DNA of 64,000 bases from Luteitalea pratensis (GTDB taxonomy: Bacteria > Acidobacteriota > Vicinamibacteria > Vicinamibacterales > Vicinamibacteraceae). The notes beneath the pieces were generated by a model that saw only the letters and a program-made list of their open reading frames with translations, did no database searches and was not told the origin of the DNA. Shown piece by piece: positions 28,260 through 38,516 of this stretch. The stretch's first letter is position 1. Each line of letters begins with the position of its first letter. The position numbers and the translations under genes are program-made. The stretch lies in contig NZ_CP015136.1 of the NCBI RefSeq assembly GCF_001618865.1, positions 1,399,001 through 1,463,000 on the forward strand, written 5' to 3'.

Positions 28260-29261
28260 TCAGCGTGGCAGTTGCCGGACGCGCAGCACGTCGGCGATGA
28301 TCCGCGCCTTCGCCCCGGGATCGGCCGTGTGGCACCACGTGACCCGGCGTCCTTCGGTACTGCTCGCAATCAGCAGGCGAGGCCCGTGCGGCTGCGGCGT
28401 CGCGACCGACGCCACAGCGGCCTCGCATCGGACGTCACCCGGGTGGGCCGCCACATCCACCGCGAGCATGGCCGGCACGGCGAACGCTGTCGCGTCGTCC
28501 ACGCCGCGGACCGCCTGTAGCCAGGCGCGCGCCGGCGGCGTGATCAGCTTGATCGGTCCGTGTCCCTCGTCGAGACGGTCCAGGTCCGCTGCGTCAAGAC
28601 CGATACCGGTGGCGAGGCTCGGCGACACCACCGTGAGGGCCACCGGGCTGTCGAGCAGCACCTGCAGGCTGGGGGCGTCGGCCTCGACGTTGGCGTCCCT
28701 CGCACTGATACCGGCGCCGCCGGGCGTCGTCGCCAGGTAGGGCCCGCTCTCCGAGCGCGGCCCGGGCGGGTTGGAGTCCACCGACGTGCCCGCGACAAGA
28801 ATCACGCGCTGGATGCGACTGGCCATCGCCGGATGCCGAAGGAGCACCGAGGCGACCGTCGTCATCGGGCCGGTGGCCACAATGGTCAGTGGTTCCTTTC
28901 CCAACGCCTCCTGGAGCAACTCGGTGGCTTCGGTCGGCGCCGCGCGTTCGTCGGGCGCCGAGGCGCCGCGCCACGCTCGAAGCAGTCCGCTGTCCAGGCG
29001 CTTCAGCAGTTCCTGGGCCGCGGGGAGGCCGCGCTCGAGCGGGACGTTGCCGAAGGTGACCGACACGCCGCGCACTCCCAGCCTACCGGAGCCGTAGGCT
29101 TGCAGCAGCGCGAGTGCATCGCCGGGGTTGCGTGGCGGATCGCCGATCGCCGGACTGATGTCGAGCCAGGTGGCAATGCGGCCGTCGTCAGGCGGTGCGT
29201 CGCTACTCCGGCAGGCCGCGGCGGTCACGATCATCCAGGTCGCGACGGCGAGATGGATCAA
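28260..29261 (-). CDS. Nucleoside-hydrolase-like lipoprotein
   Basis: A protein of about 333 residues with a lipoprotein signal (ATWMIVTAAAC). The body resembles inosine-uridine nucleoside hydrolases: WLDISPAIGDPPRNPGDALAL at the N-terminus, VRGVSVTFGNVPLERGL, and PLTIVATGPMTTVASVLLRHP. The usual DTDPGIDDA metal-binding loop is changed to DISPAIGDPPRNPGDA, so key Asp residues are shifted or lost and the function may differ. The start is uncertain; the TTG at 29261 is chosen because the first ATG (29234) would leave too short a signal. A run of TGAGACC units lies just upstream. Confidence 0.7.
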   Translation of the reverse strand: MIHLAVATWMIVTAAACRSSDAPPDDGRIATWLDISPAIGDPPRNPGDALALLQAYGSGRLGVRGVSVTFGNVPLERGLPAAQELLKRLDSGLLRAWRGASAPDERAAPTEATELLQEALGKEPLTIVATGPMTTVASVLLRHPAMASRIQRVILVAGTSVDSNPPGPRSESGPYLATTPGGAGISARDANVEADAPSLQVLLDSPVALTVVSPSLATGIGLDAADLDRLDEGHGPIKLITPPARAWLQAVRGVDDATAFAVPAMLAVDVAAHPGDVRCEAAVASVATPQPHGPRLLIASSTEGRRVTWCHTADPGAKARIIADVLRVRQLPR

Positions 29262-29269
29262 CCGGGCCC

Positions 29270-29297
29270 TGAGACCTGAGACCTGAGACCTGAGCCT
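29270..29297. repeat. Four 7-bp units (TGAGACC) between two operon genes
   Basis: Three TGAGACC units and one TGAGCCT separate the end of the MTRK-like gene from the start of the nucleoside-hydrolase gene. This shows that such tracts also occur inside probable operons. Confidence 0.95.
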
Positions 29298-29302
29298 CGA
29301 GA

Positions 29303-30316
29303 TCAGAGCGGCAACTCCACGGTCGTGCCACCGCGCAGGAGGCGGGCTGCGTAATCGAGTTCGGCCTCGAGCCGATGGGGTGCGGGGACACCGGGCACCG
29401 GATCCGCCCCGAGCCGCCCGCGGATGATCTCGAGCCCGACGCAGGCGCTGACGTCGGCAACGTCGACCGGCGCGGCCCGACGATACTGCTGCAACACCGA
29501 AGAGATCAGCGCGTGCGGCTGATCGGCGAGCAGCAGGTGCGCGACGAAGAAGCCGATGTCGAGGGCGGCCGGTCCGGCCGTGGCGTGGCCGGGCGCGAGT
29601 ACCCGCAGGCCCCGCGGCGACGGCATCCAGCGCGCCGGACGGAAATCTCCATGCAGCAGCGTGCCGCGGCCTTCCAGGAAACGCCCGCCAAGATCGCGCA
29701 TCGTCGCGCGGACGTGCAGGTCGGTGCGAATGGCATCGACCTGTCGCTCCAGGCGCGGCACGCGCGTCGTCAGCGATTCGACCCGCCTCGCCGAGAACGG
29801 CTGCTCGAAACGCTCGGCGTGACGCGCCAGGCGGACGCTGTCGCTGCGAAGCGCACCGAGTCCGTCCTCGCTGCCCGGGACGCCGTGCAGGGCCACGAGG
29901 TACGCCGTGAGGTCGTCGATCTCGGGCTGCAGCAATCGGCGACCGCTGTAGAGGTCGATCAACGGGCGCGACGGGCCGAGGTCCTCGAGCGCGATCACAT
30001 GGTCGGTGCGGTCCACGCCCAGGCATGTGGGCATGCGCTCGGCAACGGCCGGCCACGTCTGCACCAGGCCGTAGAACTCGCCTTCGACGGCCAGCCGCTC
30101 TGCCGGGGACACGATGTAGAGGGCATCGTCGTGCCGGACGGCGCCCGGCTGGCGAAGGATGCGGGTCGTCCCGGCATCGGTGGTGACGCGGACGGTGGTG
30201 GCCGTGCGGCCGCCGCCCAGCCTGGCGCATTCGATCACCCTGGACGTGCCGGCAATCCAGCCGCGGACGTGCAGGAACTCCGTGAGGGACTCGGGGGAAA
30301 CCGTCGCGACGTGCAC
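29303..30316 (-). CDS. Aminoglycoside phosphotransferase/methylthioribose-kinase-like protein with degraded active site
   Basis: A 337-residue protein of the APH/choline-kinase fold. The end of the protein looks most like methylthioribose kinase: GPAALDIGFFVAHLLLA. The Brenner loop keeps HGD (222-224) but the metal-binding Asn two turns later is missing (HGDFRPARWM). The DPEF-type motif has become APGH (241-244), so the Mg-binding Asp is gone. It is therefore probably a pseudokinase or a protein with a changed role. The GTG start at 30316 is the best guess; the longer open frame runs into the copper operon on the other strand. It is the first gene of a likely five-gene minus-strand run. Confidence 0.75.
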   Translation of the reverse strand: MHVATVSPESLTEFLHVRGWIAGTSRVIECARLGGGRTATTVRVTTDAGTTRILRQPGAVRHDDALYIVSPAERLAVEGEFYGLVQTWPAVAERMPTCLGVDRTDHVIALEDLGPSRPLIDLYSGRRLLQPEIDDLTAYLVALHGVPGSEDGLGALRSDSVRLARHAERFEQPFSARRVESLTTRVPRLERQVDAIRTDLHVRATMRDLGGRFLEGRGTLLHGDFRPARWMPSPRGLRVLAPGHATAGPAALDIGFFVAHLLLADQPHALISSVLQQYRRAAPVDVADVSACVGLEIIRGRLGADPVPGVPAPHRLEAELDYAARLLRGGTTVELPL

Positions 30317-30346
30317 CGGAGCGCAGTATGGCAGCAACCGCGGGAG

Positions 30347-30379
30347 TATACTGGTGTCAGGATACCCACCGGGGGTATC
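30347..30379 (+). promoter_or_regulatory. Copper operon control region: TATACT box and CsoR-type operator
   Basis: A perfect inverted repeat GATACCC-ACCGG-GGGTATC lies at 30361-30379, with a G-tract in the middle as in operators of CsoR/RcnR family repressors. A TATACT hexamer at 30347-30352 lies just upstream and may be the -10 box, though no good -35 is seen. The copZ-copA-csoR genes follow, so the encoded CsoR probably represses its own operon here and is released by Cu(I). Confidence 0.75.
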
Positions 30380-30386
30380 TGATTCC

Positions 30387-30416
30387 GTTGGCCGGGCTCG
30401 GAGAGCCGGCCCTGCC
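30387..30416. repeat. Palindrome of the GGCTC-GGAGAGCC family in the copZ leader
   Basis: An imperfect palindrome (GGCCGGGCTC...GAGCCGGCC) sits between the operator and the copZ ribosome binding site. As RNA it would form a hairpin in the 5' leader. It belongs to the interspersed palindrome family seen also at 12.6, 49.6 and 52.3 kb. Confidence 0.8.
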
Positions 30417-30430
30417 ACAGGGAGGTCCGA

Positions 30431-30646
30431 ATGCCACTCAAGTCGCTCGAGATCGTCGGCATGTCCTGCGGCCACTGCGTGAAGGCGGTCACGATGGCGC
30501 TCCAGGACCTGCCGGGCGTGGACGTGAAGGACGTCAAGGTCGGCCAGGCATTGATCGACGCGGACGACCACGTCGTCACGACCGCCGAACTCACGGCAGC
30601 CATCGAGGAGGCCGGCTTCACCCTCGCGTCGGTGCGTGCGGCCTGA
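30431..30646 (+). CDS. copZ: Heavy-metal-associated (HMA) domain copper chaperone
   Basis: A 71-residue single HMA domain with the Cu(I)-binding motif MSCGHC (residues 11-16). It would hand copper to the ATPase encoded next. A strong GGAGGT ribosome binding site precedes the ATG. The gap to copA is 3 bp, so the two are co-translated. The operator-like palindrome upstream implies copper-inducible expression. Confidence 0.93.
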   Translation: MPLKSLEIVGMSCGHCVKAVTMALQDLPGVDVKDVKVGQALIDADDHVVTTAELTAAIEEAGFTLASVRAA

Positions 30647-30649
30647 GCC

Positions 30650-33037
<2,388 letters not shown>

Positions 33038-33044
33038 GGTCCAC

Positions 33045-33374
33045 ATGAGCCGACAGCCAGCAGCCCCTGCGACGACCGCGAGCATCGGCCACGGCCTGTC
33101 GGCCGATCCGCGCACCAGGACCCGGACACTCACCAGGCTCCGTCGGATCGAGGGTCAGGTCCGCGGCCTGCACCGCATGGTCGAGCAAGAGCGCGCGTGC
33201 GCCGACGTGTTGACGCAGATCGCATCCGTGCACGAGGCGCTGCGCGCGGTCGGACGCGAATTGATGCGCAACCACCTGAAGCACTGCGCCACGACCGCAT
33301 TCCGCGCCGGCGATGCGCCCGCCGAGGCGATGTGCGATGAACTCGTCGATTTGATGTACCGAAACGCGAGGTAA
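33045..33374 (+). CDS. csoR: Copper-sensing repressor CsoR
   Basis: A 109-residue all-helical regulator. The Cu(I) ligands C52, H77 and C81 have exactly the spacing (25 and 4) of C36-H61-C65 of Mycobacterium tuberculosis CsoR. The DNA-binding N-terminal helix has LTRLRRIEGQVRGLHRM, typical of the family. GAGGT lies 5 bases before the ATG at 33045. It closes the copper operon and probably binds the palindrome at 30361-30379. Confidence 0.94.
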   Translation: MSRQPAAPATTASIGHGLSADPRTRTRTLTRLRRIEGQVRGLHRMVEQERACADVLTQIASVHEALRAVGRELMRNHLKHCATTAFRAGDAPAEAMCDELVDLMYRNAR

Positions 33375-33398
33375 TGCGGATGGCTGATGCCTGCCAAG

Positions 33399-33643
33399 GC
33401 TACGGCGGACAAGTCAGGTCGACGGTCGACAACGCCTTAAGAGGGTCCTGCGTACGACGGGCGCGGGCCGCTGCAGCCGGACGTAGGCGTCGAGCTTGCT
33501 CGACGCATCCCTGACCGTCGACCAAGGTCGACGGCTACACATTGCGCCCCCACGACATCGGGCTGGGGGGCAGCCAGACGCTCGGCGACTCCCGATTCCC
33601 GATTCCCGTGACCCGGTGCCCGGTGTCCGGAACAGGGTGCCCG
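33399..33643. repeat. Mosaic of palindromes and 7-bp units, no gene
   Basis: The gap between csoR and the translocase-HEAT gene holds a half-copy of the long palindrome (CCAAGGCTACGGCGGACAAG, from 33394). A palindrome GCGTCGAGCT/AGCTCGACGC-like follows at 33487-33506, and a palindrome CCGTCGACC-AA-GGTCGACGG at 33515-33534. Units ACTCCCG, ATTCCCG (twice), TGACCCG and GTGCCCG then run up to the next start. Confidence 0.88.
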
Positions 33644-33645
33644 GT

Positions 33646-36045
33646 ATGATCCAAGGAATGGACGGGCGCCCGGACGACGATCGCGAGTGGCAGATTCGCT
33701 GGTCGCTCGGATCGTTGCACTTCCTCGTCATCGTCGCGTTCACCTGGGCGCGCATCGTCCGTGACGGGACGTTGTTGAGCCGTGTGCACGTCGAGTGGAT
33801 ACCCTGGCTGACCGGCGTCGTGCTCGTGGTTACTGGCCTGTTCACGCCCCTGCTCGGGCGCTTCACCAGGAGCCGCACACCGGCGCGAGCGTTCGCCGGC
33901 GTGGCCATGGCGACCGGCGTCTCGCTGCTCGCCTGGGAATTGCTGCTGCGGACCCGCAGCGCGTGGAGTGCGATGGCGCTCTACGTTTGGGTAGGTGCCT
34001 ACGGGCCGCTGCTGGTCGCGCAGTTCTGGTTACTCGTGCACCAATCGCTCGACGGCGAACAGGCTCGGCGGCACATCGGCTGGATCGGCGCCCTGGGCAT
34101 CCTCGGCGGCATCGCCTCCGGGCTGACGGCGACGCTGATCATGCGATCCATCAGCCTCGATGAACTGCTCGGCCTGACGGCTGTCGCGCAACTCGCTGCC
34201 GGCGCGATCGCGCTGGGCCGAACCGCACCACCGGCGACCGACGACGAGGTGCCCCCTGCCGGCACGCCCCGGCGTGCGCGGACCGTACTGCGTGAAGTGG
34301 GATACGCGCGACTGCTGGCGCTGGTGGTCGTCGTTGGCGCCCTCACCGGCGGCCTCGTGGACTACCAGTTCAAGCTCGCACTGCAGCGGCTATCGACCGA
34401 CCCCGCCGCCCTCGGCCAGTGGCTCGGATTGTTCAACGTTGCCGCCAGTGGTCTGGCGCTCGTGACGCAACTGGCGGCCGGCGTGCTGCTCGCGCGCGTC
34501 GGGTCCCGGGTGCTCGCGTTCGTCCTGCCAGCCGGCGTCGTCACCGCAGCATCTGCCGGCCTCGCCTGGCCTGGGACGTGGCCACCAGTCGCGGCACGTC
34601 TCTGGGAGACCGCATCGCGCCATTCCGTCGCCCGCACGTCACAGGAGTTCTTCTTCCTTCCGTTCCAGGGCCAGCCGCGTACCACGATGAAGCATGCCGC
34701 AGAGGGATTCCTCACGCGGGGTGGCGAGGTCGGGGCGTCGCTGGTGCTCGTGCTTCTGGCCCTGGCCGGACGCGCCGATCCGTGGCACCTGTCGCTGGCT
34801 GTCGTGATCGCGTGTGCCGGGTGGATGTGCGCGATCGCATGGCTCGGCCAGGCGTACGGTCCAGCACTGTCGCGGTCGCTCGACGCGCTGCTGCTTCCGG
34901 GCCGCTCCGCGGCCACGGTCGACGTCGATCGTGGCGTCACCGTCCCCGAGTTGATCGGGCTGCTGCGTAGTCGAGACCCGCGCCACGTCCTCTTCGCACT
35001 CGACGAACTCGCGGCGGTCGATCCGGTGCGCGCGCGTCGAGAGGCGAGGCCGTTGCTGGCGCATCGGGCGCCGGCCGTGCGTGCCCGCGCCCGTCGCGAG
35101 ACGTTGACTCGGCGGACCGCATCGTCTGCAGCCACTGTCGAAGCATGGCCTGGCGCCGAGGCGCTGCAGGCGGCGCTGCGATCGGGCGATCACACGCGGG
35201 CCGCGGCGGCATGCGCCGAGGTCGTCGCAGCGCGCGAGCGTCACGCCGTGCCCGTACTGCTGGCGAACCTGGCCGGCGCGGTACGGGAACTCGCACGCAG
35301 CACGCTCGTGCAGCTTGGCGACGATGCCGTCGGCATCCTCGGCGACACGCTCGCGGATGGCCGGGTCCCGTTGCGGGTGCGCCGAGACGTGGCCGTCGTG
35401 CTCGGCCGCATCGCTACGCCGGCGGCACTGGCACAACTCTGGCGGGTGCCACAATCGGCGGCACGTCCATTGCGTGTCGTGGCCCTGCGTGGCCTCGACG
35501 CCGCACGCAAGGCCGGTGTGCCGATCCTGCTCGACGAGATGACGGTGCGCGCGGACGTAGCCTCGGACCTGCTCGAGTTCGACCGGCGACGGCGGCAGGC
35601 GGCAGCGTTCGGCGATGAGCCGCCGCCAGACCTCCGCCTGCTCGTTCGTGCCCTCGCCGAGGCGGCGTCGCAGGCGCGGGAGCGCGTCTTCCGTCGCCTC
35701 GCGCTCATCTATCCGGCGCGCGAGATGCTGAGGGCGCATCGCGGGCTCATGAATTCCAACGACCGCATCCGAGCCTTTGCGCTGCAATACCTCGAAGCCA
35801 GCCTGATCCAGGCCGACCGCGATCTGCTGCTGCCGGTGCTGCGCACCAGCGTGCCCGACGAGACGCCTGCGGTGAGCGACTCGGTGATCGCGCTCGCCGG
35901 CGATGAAGACATCTGGATCGCGACGCTCGCGCTGCACGTGCTCGGCTCACGGCGCGATGGCGCGCTGCGGCAGGTCGTGCCCGAGCCGCTACGCGAGGAC
36001 CACGTGTACCAGGAGACCGCGAGGTGGGCGCTCGCGCGCCTCTGA
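33646..36045 (+). CDS. Npt/MFS-like translocase domain fused to HEAT repeats
   Basis: A protein of about 799 residues. The first 430 residues form about 12 membrane helices and resemble nucleotide-translocase-like MFS proteins, with FFFLPFQGQPRTTMKHAAEGF as a telling stretch. The last 350 residues are soluble Arg/Ala/Leu-rich HEAT-like repeats (ALDELAAVDPVRARREARP, LRVVALRGLDAARKAGVPIL). The substrate is unknown. The start is uncertain: ATG 33646 or ATG 33658, both with poor ribosome binding sites. A cyclic-nucleotide-binding protein follows after 1 bp. In some other bacteria these parts are one polypeptide, so the two products probably act together. Confidence 0.75.
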   Translation: MIQGMDGRPDDDREWQIRWSLGSLHFLVIVAFTWARIVRDGTLLSRVHVEWIPWLTGVVLVVTGLFTPLLGRFTRSRTPARAFAGVAMATGVSLLAWELLLRTRSAWSAMALYVWVGAYGPLLVAQFWLLVHQSLDGEQARRHIGWIGALGILGGIASGLTATLIMRSISLDELLGLTAVAQLAAGAIALGRTAPPATDDEVPPAGTPRRARTVLREVGYARLLALVVVVGALTGGLVDYQFKLALQRLSTDPAALGQWLGLFNVAASGLALVTQLAAGVLLARVGSRVLAFVLPAGVVTAASAGLAWPGTWPPVAARLWETASRHSVARTSQEFFFLPFQGQPRTTMKHAAEGFLTRGGEVGASLVLVLLALAGRADPWHLSLAVVIACAGWMCAIAWLGQAYGPALSRSLDALLLPGRSAATVDVDRGVTVPELIGLLRSRDPRHVLFALDELAAVDPVRARREARPLLAHRAPAVRARARRETLTRRTASSAATVEAWPGAEALQAALRSGDHTRAAAACAEVVAARERHAVPVLLANLAGAVRELARSTLVQLGDDAVGILGDTLADGRVPLRVRRDVAVVLGRIATPAALAQLWRVPQSAARPLRVVALRGLDAARKAGVPILLDEMTVRADVASDLLEFDRRRRQAAAFGDEPPPDLRLLVRALAEAASQARERVFRRLALIYPAREMLRAHRGLMNSNDRIRAFALQYLEASLIQADRDLLLPVLRTSVPDETPAVSDSVIALAGDEDIWIATLALHVLGSRRDGALRQVVPEPLREDHVYQETARWALARL

Positions 36046-36046
36046 C

Positions 36047-36520
36047 ATGGATACGCAGACGCCGTTGACCACCGTGGAGAAGGCCGCCTTCCTGACAGAA
36101 GTCGACCTGTTCCGCGAAGTGCCGAGCGATACGCTCGCGGAACTGGCCGCCCGCATGGAGGACGGCTGGCATGAGCCAGGCGACGTGCTGCTCGAGCCGG
36201 ACATGCCTGACGTGCGACTCTGGGTGGTCTTGTCGGGACGGATGCGAGTGACATATGGCGACGAGCCCAGACCGGACCTCGGTCGGGGCGACGCCTTCGG
36301 CCTGCTCGCATCGCTGGGCCTGCCGCAACTCGAGACGATCACGGTGGCCGAACCGTGCCGGACGCTCTCGGTAGCGCCGGACGAGTACCTGGATGCGATC
36401 GCCGACAGCACGGCGTTTGCCATCGCCAACCTGCGCGCCCTCGGTCGACGCATCCGTGCCTGCGAGCAGCGCGTCACGACGCAGGCGCCACGTCCGCCTG
36501 TTGCCGACGATACTCGGTGA
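36047..36520 (+). CDS. Cyclic-nucleotide-binding-domain protein
   Basis: A 157-residue protein with a single cNMP-binding beta-barrel (FREVPSDTLAELAARMEDGW, VVLSGRMRVTYG, LGRGDAFGLLASLG). The phosphate-binding cassette is weak: the usual GE...A...R is not clear, so nucleotide binding is uncertain. There is no DNA-binding domain. It starts one base after the translocase-HEAT gene, pointing to tight coupling. Its 3' end overlaps the convergent translocase gene by 47 bp. Confidence 0.8.
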   Translation: MDTQTPLTTVEKAAFLTEVDLFREVPSDTLAELAARMEDGWHEPGDVLLEPDMPDVRLWVVLSGRMRVTYGDEPRPDLGRGDAFGLLASLGLPQLETITVAEPCRTLSVAPDEYLDAIADSTAFAIANLRALGRRIRACEQRVTTQAPRPPVADDTR

Positions 36521-37877
36521 CCAGCAGCCAGGCCACACCGATCCACATCGCAATCACGACCATCAGCGCCCCGGCAAACGCCTGTCGTTCCATCGACAAC
36601 CACGTCGTTCCGGCAAAGACCAGCCCGGCCGCGAGCACATCGCCGGCGCGCACGATGAAAGTGTCGGCCGCCTGCTTGGCGGCGTACTTCTCGCGCCGTG
36701 CCGTCGGCAGCCACAGCATCTGCCGCGCCGTGTTCATCGCCGAGTAGTCGGTGGCGTTCTCGATCGTCTTGCTCCACCGGAAGGCCTGGAAACCTGCGCC
36801 AGACAACACCATCGCGTAGGTGACCAGTGACGCCATTGGCAACACGAGCAGGAGACCCGCGATGCCGGCGACGCGGACCAACCTCGAAACCAGCAGGCTC
36901 TGGATCACGATCGCAGCGATGTTCACCCAGAAGAAGTACCGGCCGTAGAAACCGCCGATGCAGGCCTCGCGGGCGCTGTCGCCAGCGCATGCCGTCGACG
37001 CGTTGGCCATCGACAGCACCTCACGGCTGAGGATGTACTCGCCCGTCGTGTTGACGACGTTGAGCAGCAGCAGGAGCAGGCAGATCAACCGGAGGTATGG
37101 ATTGCGGGCCAGCAGTGCGAAGCCGTCGCGCGAACCGCCTTCGTTGCCGCGCGTTGCCGGCGGCGACGCTGAGTGCCATCCCTCGACGCGCAGGTAGCCG
37201 GCCAGCGAGACCAGCAGGCACGCGGCGGCGAGGTGCAGCAACGTCAGCGCCGAGACGCCCGCATCGAACAGGCGACCGGCCACCCAGGCGCCGACAGGGC
37301 TGCCGAAGGTGGCGCCGATGGCGATCACCGGAAACAGCCGGCTGCCGCGCTCCGGCGTGTACAGGTCGTTGGCGTAGGACCAGAACTGGGCGATGACCGC
37401 GTTGTTGAAGATGCCGACCCACACGAAGAAGGCGACCCCGAGCCATGGCACGCCGGCGACGCCGAGCAGCCAGAAGATCTCGAGATTGACGACGAAGAAC
37501 AGCGTCATGCCGACCAGCAGGGTGCGCCGCGAGACGTGCGCAGCCAGCCGGCTGTACGCCGGCACTGCCGCCATCAGCACCAGCGCCTGCAGCCCGGAGG
37601 CGTAGGCCTTCACTTCCGCGCCGCGGTCGGCGAGGATGAGCGGCTCGCGGACGGTCTTGCAGATGTAGTAGCCGCAGAGGATCACGAACAACGTGGCAAG
37701 CAGTGTCAGGACCGTCGGTCCTTCGCCATGCCGGACGTCACCGAACAGACGGAGCAGCCGATCGGCTGTCGCCGTCGGCCGCCCATCCTCGCTGTCGGGC
37801 CAGCGCGCGACGCGGCTCACGGCCTGCAGCGCCGTTGCCGAGCCGCGTAACGATGTCGCCTGCATCGCGCCCGGCAT
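36474..37877 (-). CDS. Npt1/Npt2-type NTP/NDP exchange transporter-like protein
   Basis: A 467-residue protein with about 12 membrane helices. Features fit the nucleotide exchange transporters first known from intracellular bacteria and plastids: ILCGYYICKTVREPLILAD in helix 1, AQFWSYANDLYTPERGSRLFP, and FRWSKTIENATDYSAMNTARQ followed by LPTARREKYAAKQAADTF. Homologues in free-living bacteria have no established substrate. It follows the BON lipoprotein gene by 3 bp on the minus strand. It is convergent with the related translocase-HEAT gene. Confidence 0.82.
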   Translation of the reverse strand: MPGAMQATSLRGSATALQAVSRVARWPDSEDGRPTATADRLLRLFGDVRHGEGPTVLTLLATLFVILCGYYICKTVREPLILADRGAEVKAYASGLQALVLMAAVPAYSRLAAHVSRRTLLVGMTLFFVVNLEIFWLLGVAGVPWLGVAFFVWVGIFNNAVIAQFWSYANDLYTPERGSRLFPVIAIGATFGSPVGAWVAGRLFDAGVSALTLLHLAAACLLVSLAGYLRVEGWHSASPPATRGNEGGSRDGFALLARNPYLRLICLLLLLLNVVNTTGEYILSREVLSMANASTACAGDSAREACIGGFYGRYFFWVNIAAIVIQSLLVSRLVRVAGIAGLLLVLPMASLVTYAMVLSGAGFQAFRWSKTIENATDYSAMNTARQMLWLPTARREKYAAKQAADTFIVRAGDVLAAGLVFAGTTWLSMERQAFAGALMVVIAMWIGVAWLLVTEYRRQQADVAPAS

Positions 37878-37880
37878 CGG

Positions 37881-38396
37881 TCAGCGCCGCACTTCGAGGT
37901 TGTTGCTGATGCGATAGCCCGGCGCCTTCTCCGAGGCGATGCGCGTGGCCGTCGCCTTCTCCGCCGTCGAGCGCACGAGGCCCTTGAGCGTCACCGTCTT
38001 CGTGCTCGCCTCGGTGTCGACGTCGATCCGCGAGGCATCAATCGACGCATCGGCCATCAGTGCGGTCTTGATCTGCAACGTCTGCTGCGCGGCGTCGCCC
38101 GTATTGGCGGCCGACGCGGCCGCATCGCGCGTGGCGTTGGCAGCAGTTCCTGCGGCCTCGCGAGTGGCCTCGGCGGTCTTGTCGGCAGCTTCGCGCGTGG
38201 CATCGCCGGCCCGGTCCGCCGCCTGTGCCACGTCCCGGCCCGCCTCGCGTGTCGCCTCAGCGGTCTTCTCGGCGGCTTGCTCGGACCTGACCGCCGCGTT
38301 CTCGGCGTCCTTTTCGACGCCCTCGCGCGTGTGCTCACAGCCGGTCACGAGCATCGTCGCCATCACCAGCCCTGTGCCAATCATCATGCTGCGCAT
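37881..38396 (-). CDS. BON-domain lipoprotein with an alanine-rich helical repeat
   Basis: A 171-residue lipoprotein (signal ATMLVTGC). A region of about 80 residues follows with repeats like EKTAEATREAGRD and DKTAEATREAAG, an 11-residue-type amphipathic helix similar to LEA or apolipoprotein repeats. The C-terminal 60 residues form a BON domain (LKGLVRSTAEKATATRIA), as in OsmY-like proteins that bind membranes. GGAG lies 8 bases before the ATG at 38396. It is 3 bp upstream of the translocase gene, so it is probably co-expressed. An osmotic or envelope-stress role is likely but inferred. Confidence 0.85.
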   Translation of the reverse strand: MRSMMIGTGLVMATMLVTGCEHTREGVEKDAENAAVRSEQAAEKTAEATREAGRDVAQAADRAGDATREAADKTAEATREAAGTAANATRDAAASAANTGDAAQQTLQIKTALMADASIDASRIDVDTEASTKTVTLKGLVRSTAEKATATRIASEKAPGYRISNNLEVRR

Positions 38397-38516
38397 AGTT
38401 TGTTTCTCCGTAGTTTTTTGAAACACATGGGTAGTCATGGGGCGAGGCCATGCTGCGTCGAACGCCTTGGCGCCCCGCCTGCCCGTTCGTGTTGCAAAGG
38501 TGCGACCACAGCGAGT

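Noticed and set aside
34639-35937. Minus-strand open frame of 432 codons under the translocase-HEAT gene
   Set aside because: Its translation is Arg/His-rich with no motif, while the plus frame shows helices and HEAT repeats.
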